A stretch of 64,000 nt of DNA from Xenopus tropicalis (GCF_000004195.4 NC_030683.2:3121133-3185132), one strand, 5' to 3'; shown: positions 48,449 through 60,147, counted from the stretch's first letter. Notes: generated by a model from the letters alone, not told the origin. A program made the numbers and translations.

Positions 48449-49976
48449 CTGTTAGCACAATGTAAACAGACACAAGAGTACAACACAATGGTGGACACTG
48501 CTCACGTGGATGTCATTACTTGCCCTACATTTCCCTACGTTTCTCTTGGTTTTATTTGGTAACCTCCCACTCCTTGCCGTGGGCTAGCATACATGGTGTC
48601 AAAAGCGGGCAATGGAAGTGGCAAAAGCAATGGGTTCATTCTCTCGACTGGAGGAAACAAGATGGCGGCGGTGGTCATGTCAAAGATCCGAAATGGGTAC
48701 AATTGAAATCTTGTGCATGTGTCAGTGGGAGGGTCCGGTGTCTATGGAAACCATTTTGAGAGAGGGCTCATTCTCTGCTAATACATTTAGGTGGCCCTAC
48801 ACTAGCCATTATTGGCTTGTGGGATGAATGGAGGACTGCAGTATGAGTGGCAATACATGGTATGGATACCTGTCCTTTGTTCCATCAGTTCTGGAAGCAG
48901 ATTCAATGGACTGAAGAGGAGCTTCACTAAATATGGGTCCACATGTTCAACTGATAAACTGACCGGTATCCATGGTACAAAGATATCAGTCAGGATCATC
49001 TGCCCAACATACATGTACTGAAAATCATGTCATACAATATTATTGACATGTGTATGGCCAGCTCAAGAGGAACCTCAACAGTTCCAAAGCCAGGTAGGTG
49101 ATGTTGAGTCAGCAGAACCACTGACCCAGCAGAACAACTGACCCAACCCCTTAAGGTTCCTTCTAGAACCTTAAGGGGCCACAGTTGACTGACAGAGCCT
49201 TCCTAGGTTTGGAACTGGTGCCTCCATGAGTAGGAAGCCCATTACTATTGTATCTGGGAATTGGAGATCTGAGAAGTGAAACACTTGAGACCCATATAGT
49301 TGTACAGAAAGCAAATGTAGGTTACCAACTAATTTTAGGGTGACTATTCCATTCAATGGACTTTGGTCTCCTAGAACCCCCACTATTGCATTGTGTTTCC
49401 ATATCGTCCAGTTGATCAGACCAACTCATCTACTGGTTAATTAGAAGGGGTTTTCCTGAGAACTGAGAAGTATTGGGGATCCCTGTACGTCAATGTGAAT
49501 GTCTCCAGCAGATTCACTCCAGCACAATGGACCCGTTATGGCCACTAACTACATATGAGAATCGGGGTCAGGGGGCTCTTACATATTATAGTGGTTGGCC
49601 TTCTTTATATTTGTAATATTTGGGAATATGTTATGCGTCAAGACAAATGACCAGATTTAATTGAAACAATTTGAAATGCTCGCAGGGCAACGCGTTTCGC
49701 TCAGATTGACCCTAACACTGACACACGCATGCAACAGGTTTCAGAATGATCTCATAAAATGGATGGCGAGGAGCTAATTCTACTGCACCCACAGTCTCCT
49801 AAACCGAAACAAAAATGGCGGCCAAAGACACAAGTCTTGGAATACAACCGTACACATGAGCTTCCTGTTTTGGGAGGAAGGACATCATGGAGGCGGTAGC
49901 TTTGGGCAGGAGGAGAGAATTACCAAATAAAACAGGTCAAACCAGCCAGAGCGAGTCCAGAATATTCCATACACAC
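48449..49976. other. tcf7l2 intron between the C-clamp exons
   Basis: 1,528 nt of mostly unique DNA. No further exon or repeat array was recognised. Confidence 0.5.
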
Positions 49977-50049
49977 CTGCAGGGACCGCACCAGTTATTC
50001 TGCTGATCAAGGCCAAAGCGCGCTCGACATTTCTTAGGAGCGCTCAGGT
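49977..50049 (-). CDS. tcf7l2: tcf7l2 C-clamp exon A (CRARF type)
   Basis: This 73-nt exon encodes (D)LSAPKKCRARFGLDQQ, then NNWCGPC and two bases of an Arg codon. Together with RKKKCIRY from the last exon it forms the C-clamp, a Cys-based module that contacts helper sites beside TCF motifs and is present in E-type isoforms. The acceptor is tctatcag and the donor is gtgtgtat. It begins in phase 1 and ends in phase 2, so one C-clamp exon is required to read the last exon in the E-tail frame. A tandem array of about 1.1 kb sits just upstream in the preceding intron. Confidence 0.97.
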
Positions 50050-50319
50050 CTGATAGAAGCGAGCGGAAAAGATCAAGATAAAAAGAGAGAGAGAGAAAGA
50101 TAAAAAGAATAATAAAAAAAAAAATAAAAATCAATGAACTGGTAACTAATTGCCAAAAAAGCAAAAGCAATTTAATTTTTTTCTATTTAATTCTATGAAA
50201 ATAGGAAACTCAGTGCTGCTCAGCATCCAAAACTGCAGTGTCCCTCATTGGGGGAAATCCAATTTACTGAACTTCAACTGGACCAAATGCTCTATGTTCC
50301 CCTTTCAGTACAGTTCTTA

Positions 50320-51500
50320 CTTCTACCAAGGGATGGTCATGCATGGTCTCAGAGAAAGGTCATCTAAATTGTATGTTTTAGGTTGTCCACATTTATATTT
50401 CTGGTCCTCAGCTCTACCAAGGATGGTCATTAAGTATCTAAGGGAAAGGTTGCCCACATTTTTTGTTTCTGGTCCTCAGTTCTACCAAGGGATGGACATT
50501 AAGTATCTAAGGGAAAGGTTGGCTGGTCCTCAGCTCTACCAAGGATGGTCATAAAGTATCTAAGGGAAATGGAAAGCACATTTTCTGTTTCTGGTCCTCA
50601 GCTCTTCCAAGGGATGGACATTAAGTATCTAAGGGAAAGGTTGGCTGGTCCTCAGCTCTACCAAGGATGGTCATAAAGTATCTATGGGAAATGGAAAGCA
50701 CATTTTCTGTTTCTGGTCCTCAGCTCTTCCAAGGGATGGACATTAAGTATCTAAGGGAAAGGTTGTCCACATTTTATATATCTGGTCTTCAGCTCTACCA
50801 AGGATGGTCATTATCTAAGGGAAAGGTTGTGTACATTTTTGTTTCTGGTCCTCAGCTCTACCAAGGATGGTCATTAAGTATCTAAGGGAAAGGTTGCCCA
50901 CATTTTTTGTTTCTGGTCCTCAGTTCTACCAAGGGATGGACATTAAGTATCTAAGGGAAAGGTTGGCTTGTCCTCAGCTCTACCAAGGATGGTCATAAAG
51001 TATCTACGGGAAAGGTTGTCCACATTTTATATTTCTGGTCCTCAGCTCTACCAAGGGATGGACAATAAGTATCTAAGGGAAAGGTTGTCCACATTTTATA
51101 TATCTGGTCTTCAGCTCTACCAAGGATGGTCATTATCTAAGGGAAAGGTTGTGTACGTTTTTGTTTCTGGTCCTCAGCTCTACCAAGGATGGTCATTAAG
51201 TATCTAAGGATAAGGTTGCCTACATTTTTTGTTTCTGGTCCTCAGTTCTACCAAGGGATGGACATTAAGTATCTAAGGGAAAGGTTGGCTGGTCCTCAGC
51301 TCTACCAAGGATGGTCATGAAATATCTAAGGGAAATGTTGTGTCCATTGTTTGTTTTTGTCCTAAGCTCTACCAAGGGATGGACATTAAGTGTCTAAGGG
51401 AAAGGATGTCAGCTCTACCACGGGGTGGTCATAAAGTATATTAAGAAAAGATTGTATAAATGTTTTTAGTGCATAACCCTCAACTCTACTATAAGATGAT
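50320..51500 (+). repeat. Variable 54-70-bp tandem array in tcf7l2 intron, about 17-19 copies
   Basis: Units share ggtcctcagctctaccaagg, then atggtcattaagtatctaag and ggaaaggttg. Two unit types (with or without cacattttttgtttct) are interleaved, suggesting a higher-order unit of two or three. The right end is degenerate. Confidence 0.88.
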
Positions 51501-54500
51501 GATTAATCATGATAAGTGGAACTTTCTTTAAATATTCTTAGTATACAGTCCTCCTTGCTAGGTCTCAAACTCTATGGTCGCTAAGACCTTCAAAGAAAGT
51601 TAAATCCAGAACTATTGGCCCCAGTAACAATGCAACTGCCCAATAATTTGGAGTTTTCTAGTTATTCCCAACGTTACGACATGTTCAGGGACACTGCATT
51701 TTTAGAAAAAGCTCCTCGTTCATATACATCACATGTAAAGGAGAAGGTTCAAGCATGTGTAAAGGAAAGAGAATGGATAAAAGCAGGCAGGCAGCGGTGG
51801 CGGGATGGGGGTGTTAGCAGAAGCGATGAAGCATGCTACAGAAGCACAATACTAACTCAAACAGAGCGTCAGCATGCTGTAGGGACAATAACAATTAGCT
51901 TAAGGAGGTTTTTCTAGGAATTTTTTTTTTTTTTAACAGTCTTTGCTTTTTTTTTCTGCAAGAAATACTGCATATTCTATCGGCAGAGTTAGTGCCTCGC
52001 CCAAAAGTCTGGTAAGAGCTCTGAGTACAGACTGTTATGAGGAAACACATTATCTGGAAACACACAGACACATAATTAGGATGCAGTATAGAACGTGCTT
52101 GGAAGCTGAGGCATGGAACTTCAGAAATGTTGGAAAGGTGATAGGAAATAAAAAAACACAGAATAGGTATCGGGGGCAACTCGGCAACTGGGGGTCCCGC
52201 CTGTGCCCGTGTATCTGATCGGCACAACGGTCTTCCCAGTGTGACAAAGCTACCAACACATTTATGTGGTCCTCACAAAGATGCTCTGGCTTTAAACGTG
52301 GAAGGATCTACAGATATTATCTCTATTTATGACTCTGCTTTGGAACAACCCCATCCTATGGTTAAGGGCCCACATTACACAAGACTTGTCTTGGTTATAT
52401 AAGTGCCGCAAACCAGTCTCTGCCATCTTTGCAATGGGTCCAGGAGTCTGATCCAAAGACACCACCTTCCCAGGCTCCATTGTCTAGATCCTTCTGTGGG
52501 AAGAAGAAATGATGGAAGGGCCCTCTGGGAAAGGGGAGAAAGGGACCTGGACGGCTTGCTAGATAGACTCTACAGCACTAATATGGCTCAGGGACGCAGG
52601 AAGGACAACTAAGGATGGAGTTAAAGAGTAGGTTATTAAATGATGATTAATATAAATTGGATATGATGAAACAAATGGTAACCCCTTCCAGAATCCCCAG
52701 TGTAATAAGGATCTAGTCTCTCTTACTATTCACGGTTATTGAGGAATAAACAATACAAACGCATAGAGCTTGTCTATTTGGTGAGGAACACTGTCCCCAA
52801 GAAACCGCTTGGGTAAATCACAGCAATGATTCGGCCACATTTTACGATGATTTGGCTACGGAGTCTGGGGAGAGGGGGGAGGAGGGACATGGTGAAACAG
52901 TGGGGGTTATAAATGACCCCCAGATCTAGGGAATCCTGCTGACTAAGCAGAAAAACCCAATGTGAATGTCTGCACATAGTGTATGCCGAGTTATAGATAG
53001 GGTAGAGTTACCCTTTAATGATAAAATGATATTAAATGCTCCGTCAACAATAAAGAGATTCCAAACATTGTCTCAACATTAGTCAATCTGTGCCCCCCGA
53101 CAAACAGACAACACCAGGCACTGATATAGGGGGGACACCCTTTTAGAATTATCCTTCTTGTGCTTTTGTAACGGACATGGCTGTTCCATAACTGTCCCTA
53201 GAAAGCCCTACAATTTTTTGATATAAGGTCACGTGATCCACAGGAAGTAGCTCCTTTGTGCAAGCAGAAAAACAAAAACAAAGGGGGCAAAATATATATT
53301 TGTGCTGAAACGGACTGACGGCAGAGCTCACTCGCTTCTCTGCGTATTTGGTCACGAGTAGGAGCTGCCAAACTGCTCGCTTCCTACTGGGAGAACTGGA
53401 ATACGACTGTGGGGTTTTTCACCTTCAATGGGCAAGTCTTATTAAACCGCCAACAATGCTCTCAGCGTTAGATAACGCTGATAAAGTTAATAACAACACC
53501 GTTAAGGCTACTTTATATCAGCCCCTCTACTCTGGTCAGTTTTCTGAAGGGATGGGAGGGGCCTATTTTGAACCTGACACACTAAGAACTTCCTGTATGC
53601 TTACATCATCACACTCAGGCTTTGCCCTTACTTGTTTCCTATTGGACCAATTCATTGGTTGCTTGTGCACTAACTAGTTGCATAAACTAAAAGCTCATTG
53701 GTTATTTTCTCCCTTGCAATGACACAGGCAAACAGACTCAGCATATCTATATCATTTATGTTAGATTTACAGCTCTCTGTCACTGGCACAGGAAGCAGTG
53801 TCAGACTGACAGGGGACACAGCCAATAGGAGCTAAGCCTGCTGCCAGTACTATGACATCATATAAGGAAGTGCAAATGTAATGTTTATAGGGGTCTGTGA
53901 GGTGAAAATCTCTTCAGATTTTGTGGGAAAGATTGTTCTATTAATACGAACTGTTTAATAATGTGATAATAATAAAAATAATAACCCACACAGCAGTACT
54001 CCTGACTATAAAGGGTAAATATGCAGAGAAGGGATGTGCCCACAAAGGCTGCGCCATAAGGGGATACAATGACCCAAAACACAGAATGTTTGTTATCGGC
54101 GCAGTAGTCGCTTCCCACAGTGACGAGATTCCACATGAAGTGTTTGTAAGCGGGAAATTCGCCACTTGGGCCCTAAAAACCAACACGGGGGCTAGTGAGG
54201 AGTTGGGTGAGGAGATTAATGGCTGCCAAGCGTAAGTCGGGGGTTAATGGTTTAGCCCGGCATCCATAAGCAGAACAAGGGGGTCAGCCTGCGGGACGAT
54301 TAACCCCCTCAGCAACCCCCAACCCGATCCCCACGCTTAAAGCCAGAGCAACAGTGTCAGGGCGTCGGTTTAGCGCTTAATGACAAGTCGGTTCCATTTC
54401 CTATCCCCTCTCGGGAGAAGTGGTTCATGTTAATAAAATTATAATGGCAATAAAAAGCATTTTCAGGAAAAATAATAATATTAAGAGGATAAAATGTATA

Positions 54501-54534
54501 GGAAAAGGTTCCCCAAAAAAAATGGCTTTAGCAC
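51501..54534. other. Unique tcf7l2 intron DNA
   Basis: Short open frames such as 51,615-51,917 and 53,348-53,677 have no recognised domain or splice context. T runs lie near 51,920-51,955. No extra exon was identified. Confidence 0.4.
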
Positions 54535-54585
54535 CTGTGATCGGAGGAAGAGAAAGGCAAGGATTTAGGTAACACTCGCTGTGTT
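54535..54585 (-). CDS. tcf7l2: tcf7l2 51-nt cassette exon (EHSECYLNPCLSLPPIT)
   Basis: This exon is exactly 51 nt, with a polypyrimidine tract and cag acceptor just above 54,585 and donor gtgcta below 54,535. With one base borrowed from the previous exon it encodes EHSECYLNPCLSLPPIT. It differs from the human cassette I recall mainly by Tyr for Phe. It is phase 1 to phase 1, so inclusion or skipping keeps the frame. In mammals this is an optional exon between the basic tail and the C-clamp. Inclusion in this species is inferred from conservation. Confidence 0.95.
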
Positions 54586-54710
54586 CTGAAAAAAAAGAAC
54601 AAATTACACACAGTCCGGACATATTCATCAGATGGTCTATGCAGTATTTGTCACTATGCAAACCTCCTTAATGCCTCAATTAAACATGGGGGGGAAATGA
54701 GCGCTGACGA

Positions 54711-54777
54711 GCAATGATCTCCAAACTGGGGTTCGGCTGAACTGTAACTCTCAGCGTAGGTTGGAGATCACTGCTAC
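54711..54777. mobile_element. Small MITE with 15-bp inverted ends
   Basis: agcaatgatctccaa and ttggagatcactgct are inverted partners (14 of 15 matching), 67 bp overall. No clear target duplication is visible. It lies in the intron upstream of the 51-nt cassette exon. Confidence 0.5.
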
Positions 54778-56010
54778 AAAGCATGCAGCATAGCCCCCAA
54801 GCATTGCCCTCGCACCGGCACGGCACGCACACACACACGTGCACACACGCGGGAATAACAGCACACTAAGTGACATCACGCCTAATGGCTGGTTTTTTTA
54901 AACTCAACTAGTAAATACTAAGTATAAATCTAACAAAGCATGCAAATATATACATAACCTTAATATATACATTATTATTATATTCATGGTCACCTACCCA
55001 CCTACCTACCCCCAGGCTGAAAGGCTGGTCATTTCTATGGAGGCTGGTTACTAATTACTGGCCAGACCCGCAGCACAAGGGTTTTATAGAGATGGAGCAG
55101 AATTTCTCTAGATGTTTGGCCAGGGTGGCTTCCCAACCATTGAAATCAAGTTGGTCCTTGGGAGCCACCCAATGGCAGGACAAAGTCGGCTCCATCTGTA
55201 TGCGGTCAGCGCTAAAGGGATGAGGTTGGAACTATAGAAAGAGCACAGTGTAGCGCACACAGATGTAGCTGGGAAGTTACCAATAACTTTGGAACCAGAC
55301 ATAAGGGCCACTAGGGACAGGAGTCCATGGAAGGACACACAAGAAGCCTACTTTGCTGTCTCAGGCCACTTGGGTTGTCCATTTGGTCAATACTCAATAG
55401 ACTGGTTGGAGTCCCTTTATATGCAGCCAAGGGCAAATCCAGAGGGGCTCATAAGGTGCCCACACAAGGGTAGATTTCAGCTGCCCATACTGGTTCTTCA
55501 GACCGATTCAGCAGCTTATCTGCCCCCAACGGGCCTACCCAACCCATATATGGCCTAAAATTGGCCATGACTGAGCAAAATCTTCCCATGTATGGCCACC
55601 ATTATATCCTGTTTCTTACCTGGGGGGGGGTACCCTCTCTAGCTGACATCACAAGGGGTGGGGCTTGTTCCTCACAAGCTGATAGGGCAATATTAAAGCC
55701 TAAGAAATAGGCTGCAGCTTGGTAGGTGAAGGAAGAAGGATAAGGTTTGGTTTTTGCCTTCTCTGAGGGGGTGAGAGCGACAAGGCTTGGTCCTGGCAGT
55801 GAAACAGCCCCCGGCAGTACCACGCAAGCCAAGTCCTGCCACCACTGGGGCATCTTTGCAGCTACATCTGTGAATGTTACCCCATGCTCTTTAATCCACA
55901 ATGAGGCTAACGATACCCCCCACCCCAGCCCAGTGTTTAGTTAATCACTCCCTAATGAAGTGGCACTGGCCGGCATGCTTCCAGGCACATTGTGGGGTAA
56001 ATATACTTAC
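54778..56010. other. Unique tcf7l2 intron DNA
   Basis: It includes an acacac run near 54,830. No further exon was recognised. Confidence 0.4.
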
Positions 56011-56059
56011 CATTAGCCTCTCCTTGTTGCTTTTCCCTTTTCCTCTTCTTCTTCTTGCC
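56011..56059 (-). CDS. tcf7l2: tcf7l2 basic-tail / NLS exon
   Basis: This 49-nt exon encodes GKKKKRKREKQQGEAN plus the first base (G) of the next codon. The KKKKRKR run is the nuclear localisation and DNA-contacting basic tail that follows the TCF HMG box. The acceptor is tgtgtag and the donor is gtaagtat. Because it ends in phase 1, the next exon sets the C-terminal fate. Joining to the 51-nt cassette gives Glu, joining to either 73-nt C-clamp exon gives Asp, and joining directly to the last exon gives Glu but in the short-tail frame. Confidence 0.96.
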
Positions 56060-56244
56060 CTACACAAGGCAAAACAGGGACAGGGGCATTTTATTAACCA
56101 CTCAATGCAGGGGGGCTATTTCATAGATACGCAGGTACAAGCTCCGTACAATACAATGGGTAATCCAACTCCAGACTGTTCAGCAGTGTCGTACAAAGAC
56201 CTAGTATTGCACTCACACACTGATCATGGGCTCCCTCTTACACA

Positions 56245-56375
56245 CACACACCTATATCATAAAGCAATATATATATATACATATATACAAACACACACCT
56301 GTATCATAAAGCAATATATATATATATACATATATACAAACACACACCTGTATCATAAAGCAATATACATATACT
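56245..56375 (+). repeat. Three-copy repeat with a TA run
   Basis: cacacacctgtatcataaag followed by caatatatatatatacatat occurs three times. It lies in the intron between the NLS exon and HMG-box exon 2. Confidence 0.85.
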
Positions 56376-56791
56376 GTAATTATTTAGACTCATTCACCCC
56401 CCCAGTGCAAGGAGATTCTCTGTAATAAGATTCTCCTTCTCCCCTGCTGCCTGCGCTCTCAATCACATTAAGTAAAGAGTAAAAACACATTTTTCATCAA
56501 ACCAACAAACAGCATATAATGTATGACAAAGATTCGTTACACCAGGCTTACAATTAACAGGGGTATAAATTAACCCAATTTCTCAAATCTGCACTGGAAT
56601 TAAGGACTTATACACCCCATCACGTGGGTCCCATTGAAAGACCCATTTGTTGACTATATGGTATAACCCCTTTATACACAGAGCCACGCCCCCATACATA
56701 CCATGCAGTGATTGGTGTTCTCCCCGGGCAATCAACATTTAAAGCTACAAAGCTACTAAGAGTAATAATGATCACCTACATAGGCACCTAC

Positions 56792-56899
56792 ATAGTTATC
56801 CCGAGCCGACCATCCGGGGTACAGCTGCATGTGGAGTTGCCTCTCCTTCCTCGCCAGCTCATAGTATTTCGCTTGCTCTTCCCTGGATAAGGCGTGCCA
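56792..56899 (-). CDS. tcf7l2: tcf7l2 HMG-box exon 2
   Basis: This 108-nt exon (36 codons, phase 0 at both ends) encodes [20 protein letters not shown] followed by [16 protein letters not shown]. It completes the HMG box, including the third helix and the start of the basic tail. The acceptor is gcacag and the donor is gtaggt. The intron before it (56,900-58,178) contains a 19-bp minisatellite array. No substitution of a conserved HMG residue is evident compared with the vertebrate TCF7L2 sequence I remember. Skipping this exon would preserve frame but destroy the DNA-binding domain. Confidence 0.97.
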
Positions 56900-57114
56900 C
56901 TGTGCAACAGAGAAGCACTCGGTATCATGGCATGATCACATTGGCACCAATACGACCCCAGTGTAATGAACTCCCTACCCCCTACAGCTGTAGCCTGGCA
57001 CCCATGGGGAAAATGCCAAGGGCCTTACAGCAGCCACTACAGGTAGGAAGGGTATATAGTAGGCAAAGATGGCAGCCACAGAACAAGATGAAGATAGTAA
57101 AGCAGAATGTACAC

Positions 57115-57810
57115 AGAAGGGCAAGATGGAGACAGTAGGGCAAGATGGAGACAGTAGGGCAAGATGGAGACAGTAGGACAAGATGGAGACAGTAGGGCAA
57201 GATGGAGACAGTAGGACAAGATGGAGACAGTAGGGCAAGATGGAGACAGTAGGGCAAGATGGAGACAGTAGGGCAAGATGGAGACAGTAGGGCAAGATGG
57301 AGACAGTAGGGCAAGATGGAGACAGTAGGACAAGATGGAGACAGTAGGGCAAGATGGAGACAGTAGGACAAGATAGAGACAGTAGGTAAAGATGGAGACA
57401 GTAGGGCAAGATGGAGACAGTAGGACAAGATGGAGACAGTAGGGCAAGATGGAGACAGTAGGGCAAGATGGAGACATTAGGGTAAAAGGGAGACAGTAGG
57501 GCAAGATGGAGACATTAGGGTAAAAGGGAGACAGTAGGGCAAGATGGAGACAGTAGGGCAAGATGGAGACAGTAGGACAAGATGGAGACAGTAGGGCAAG
57601 ATGGAGACAGTAGGGCAAGATGGAGGCAGTAGGGCAAGATAGAGGCAGTAGGGCAAGATGGAGGCAGTAGGGCAAGATGGAGGCAGTCGGGCAAGATGGG
57701 GACAGTAGGGCAAGATGGAGACATTAAGGTAAAAGGGAGACAGTAGGGCAAGATGGAGACAGTAGGGCAAGATGGAGACATTAAGGTAAAAGGGAGACAG
57801 TAGGGTAAGA
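57115..57810 (+). repeat. 19-bp minisatellite array, about 36 copies, locus 3 of 3
   Basis: The unit is gatggagacagtagggcaa, the same as at 0.5 kb. Variants include ggaggcag and a composite gacattagggtaaaaggga that recurs four times. It fills over half of the intron between the two HMG-box exons. Reverse frames of up to 212 residues (LHLALLSPSCPTVSILPYC period) are artefacts. Confidence 0.96.
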
Positions 57811-58178
57811 CAGCAGAGCAACTGAGACATTTGGATATGAGGGAGGCAGTTGGCTATGATGGGGGCATTAAAGCAAGATTGTAACAATGGAGCAAAAATG
57901 GAGCAACACAGGGCAATATTCTAGGACAGGTGACGGGGCACTTATATCAGTGTTGCCCATCCTGTGCAATTTCAGCTGTTGATGAAGAACTCAATGCCAT
58001 CTAAAGGACCATTACATATTGGCCTAACAAAGTCTACGCGGGGTCCTCCATCAGGCTGGGGATAAAGCCCTACTTGCTTTGCTGAGACCCCTGGATTGGG
58101 CAGTGCCAGAGGGCTATTCCACGGCAACCCTCGGCCCCGTATCTGTGGTACAAATGAGCCCCATGTGGCAATTCTCAC

Positions 58179-58338
58179 CCTTCGGCCAAGGATCTGATTG
58201 ATGGCTGCGCTTTCTTTTAACGTGCACTCGGCCACGACTTTTGCCCTCATCTCCTTCATATACAGCATGAACGCGTTTAGAGGTTTCTTTATGTGCGGCT
58301 TTTTCTTTTCTTCTTCTTTTTTGGAATCCTGATGTTTC
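58179..58338 (-). CDS. tcf7l2: tcf7l2 HMG-box exon 1
   Basis: This 160-nt exon encodes [20 protein letters not shown] and the first half of the HMG box, through [15 protein letters not shown] and [12 protein letters not shown]. The HMG box binds the minor groove of WWCAAAGG-type sites and bends DNA. The first base (58,338) completes the Ser codon split from the preceding exon. The exon ends at a complete codon (AGG) before the donor gtgaga. The upstream intron is only 86 nt (58,339-58,424) and has a C-rich tract before its acceptor. Residues typical of the TCF/LEF HMG core ([13 protein letters not shown]) are intact, so the exon looks functional. Confidence 0.97.
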
Positions 58339-58424
58339 CTGGGGGGGGTTGAGAAAGTCAGCCAATCAGTGACCGGTTCCGTTTGCACCATGTGACACGT
58401 TGCGAATGGAATAGGGGTACTTAC
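58339..58424 (-). other. tcf7l2: 86-nt intron of tcf7l2
   Basis: Donor gtaagtac and acceptor ccccccccag bound an 86-nt intron with a poly-C tract before the acceptor. It is far shorter than the other introns seen here (0.7 to at least 5 kb). Confidence 0.9.
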
Positions 58425-58565
58425 GAGCTATGGAGGGATCCCATGTCGCTCTGGGAAGACTCCTGTTTGACGGTGGGGGTGACGATGGCGGGGTGAGGGA
58501 TTCCAGTTGTGTGCAAACTGTGATGGGGCGGCACCATGTGGGGCGGGAATCTAGAGGAAAGGAAG
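58425..58565 (-). CDS. tcf7l2: tcf7l2 exon before the HMG box, with two alternative acceptors
   Basis: The main form runs from 58,550 to 58,425 (126 nt). It starts with the third base of an Arg codon and ends two bases into a Ser codon. It encodes [11 protein letters not shown], then a segment with [20 protein letters not shown] fits the psi-K-x-E sumoylation consensus reported for TCF-4. A second acceptor lies 15 nt upstream, with exon start at 58,565 after cccag. Using it replaces R by SFLSSR and so adds SFLSS, a match to the SxxSS motif known from alternatively spliced Xenopus Tcf4 isoforms. The donor is gtaagt at 58,424-58,419. Both forms keep the frame. Which one predominates cannot be told from DNA. 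Confidence 0.93.
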
Positions 58566-58739
58566 CTGGGTAAATCGTCAGAATAAAAATGAATGGAAGG
58601 GGAGGGAGTGAACAAAATAATACATCAGAAATAGTTAAACCAATAATAGATATATTACATGCTAGCAGCATTACTACATATAAACACATTATAATGATAA
58701 ACCATTAACGTTACACCCCAATACTATGTATAATCTTAT

Positions 58740-59165
58740 AAATGGGGTAGTTCACCTTTACAATAGGTTTAGTATGATATAGAGAATACTATTCTGAGAC
58801 AATTTGCATTTGGTCTTTATTTTGTGTTATTTGCGGTTTTTGAATTATTTCGTTTTTTGTCCAGCGGCTATCTGGTTGCTAAGGTCCAATTTAACCTAGC
58901 AACCAGGCAGTGATTTGAACGAAAGACAGGAAAATGAGTAAGGGAGGGACTAAATAGAAGGATAGATAATAAAAAGTAGCAATAACAATATAATTGTAGT
59001 TTTACGGAGCAATAGTTTTTTGGCTGCCGGGGTCAGTGACCCCTGTTGGAAAGCTGGAGAGAGTCGGAAGAAGGAAAATAAATAAAAAACTATACACAAT
59101 TGAAAACGATGACCAATTGAAAAACTAAGAATAGGCCTTTCTATAACATACTAAACGTTACAACA
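58740..59165 (+). mobile_element. Interspersed MITE in tcf7l2 intron, third copy of its family
   Basis: It starts gtagttcacctttacaatag, contains attctgagacaatttgcatt, tggttgctaaggtcc...cctagcaacca and ggggtcagtgacccc, and ends cataacatactaaacgtta-like. Left gtttagtatg and right catactaaac form inverted termini. It is related to 25,850-26,240 and 13,985-15,612. Confidence 0.75.
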
Positions 59166-60140
59166 TGATTCCAGCTGCAGTACCGCTTCTCACCACTATC
59201 AGCCAAATGCCAGTGTTTCCCATAGAGCCACCATTGGACAGCGCCACCATCTGATTTGTGCCACATACGGATGGTGGAAACAGAATAACTTTGGGACTAA
59301 TCAGCTCCCCAGAATGGCAGAGCTTTCATTTAATGACCCCCCCAATACAATAACAATGTAACCCCCCCCTAACAGCAGCTCATTAAATGTCCCTGCCGCC
59401 TCTCGTGGCTTTGATTTAGACAGAGGAACTGATCAGAGATAACTAGTTGTATTTCTCATGGTGACACACACAGCCCCCCCCCCCCCCCCACCGGCTGATG
59501 GTTCCGTTAAAGTGTCAGCTCATCTGATGCCTTTTATGCGGGAGCGGCGGGATGCCTGCCTTTCTGCCATTATCCCCTCGGACCCCCCTGCACTTGTAAC
59601 TTTTTTCATCTATATCTGCCTGCCATTTTTATTTTCCTTCCCCCCCCCCAACGAGCCCAAGTTATGGTTTATACATGATGGGGCTTTGAAGCCGGATGAT
59701 TCTCCGCGCTCCCCGCGCCAAGAGAAGTGGTTTTCACCAATTCAGCCTGCCGAGAGCCCCTGAGCGCCGGTGTCTCAATCGGAAAGGGGGTCACGGGGTG
59801 TCTCCGGCGAGTCTCAGCAAGTGCGCTCTAATTGCCAATCTAGGCTTCTCCGCGCTCTTTAAAGTATAATGACCGTCACTTCATTGTGAGGAGCCCCGGC
59901 CCCGCCGCTGCACTGAATGGGTATCAAAGGCAACACTGGCGCGGGGTCAGCGGCCAACATTCCTGCTACTGTCACATGTATAATAGCCCCCCACTTGTGC
60001 CCCCCCTTATCTCTATCGGCTCTTTAATTTGCTCTGCACTCGCCTTAACTAGATACCAGCTCTAATAAGCACAGAATCCGGTACCCTGGGTCTCTCTATT
60101 GTTTAAAGCCCTTGCTGGGAGGCCCCCCAGGCATGGAATG
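59166..60140. other. Unique intronic DNA
   Basis: It includes a C run near 59,475 and GC-rich parts. No upstream tcf7l2 exon (for example the one encoding the segment before RFPPHM) is found here. Confidence 0.4.
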
Positions 60141-60147
60141 GTAAGAT

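Noticed and set aside
51615..51917. 100-residue forward frame in a tcf7l2 intron
   Set aside because: No homology recognised and no regulatory or splice context. Consistent with chance.
56975..57887. Reverse open frames of up to 212 residues with the LHLALLSPSCPTVSILPYC period
   Set aside because: Generated by the 19-bp array (19 x 3 = 57 nt), open in several frames. The same peptides appear at 0.5 kb and 36 kb, where the unit also lies.
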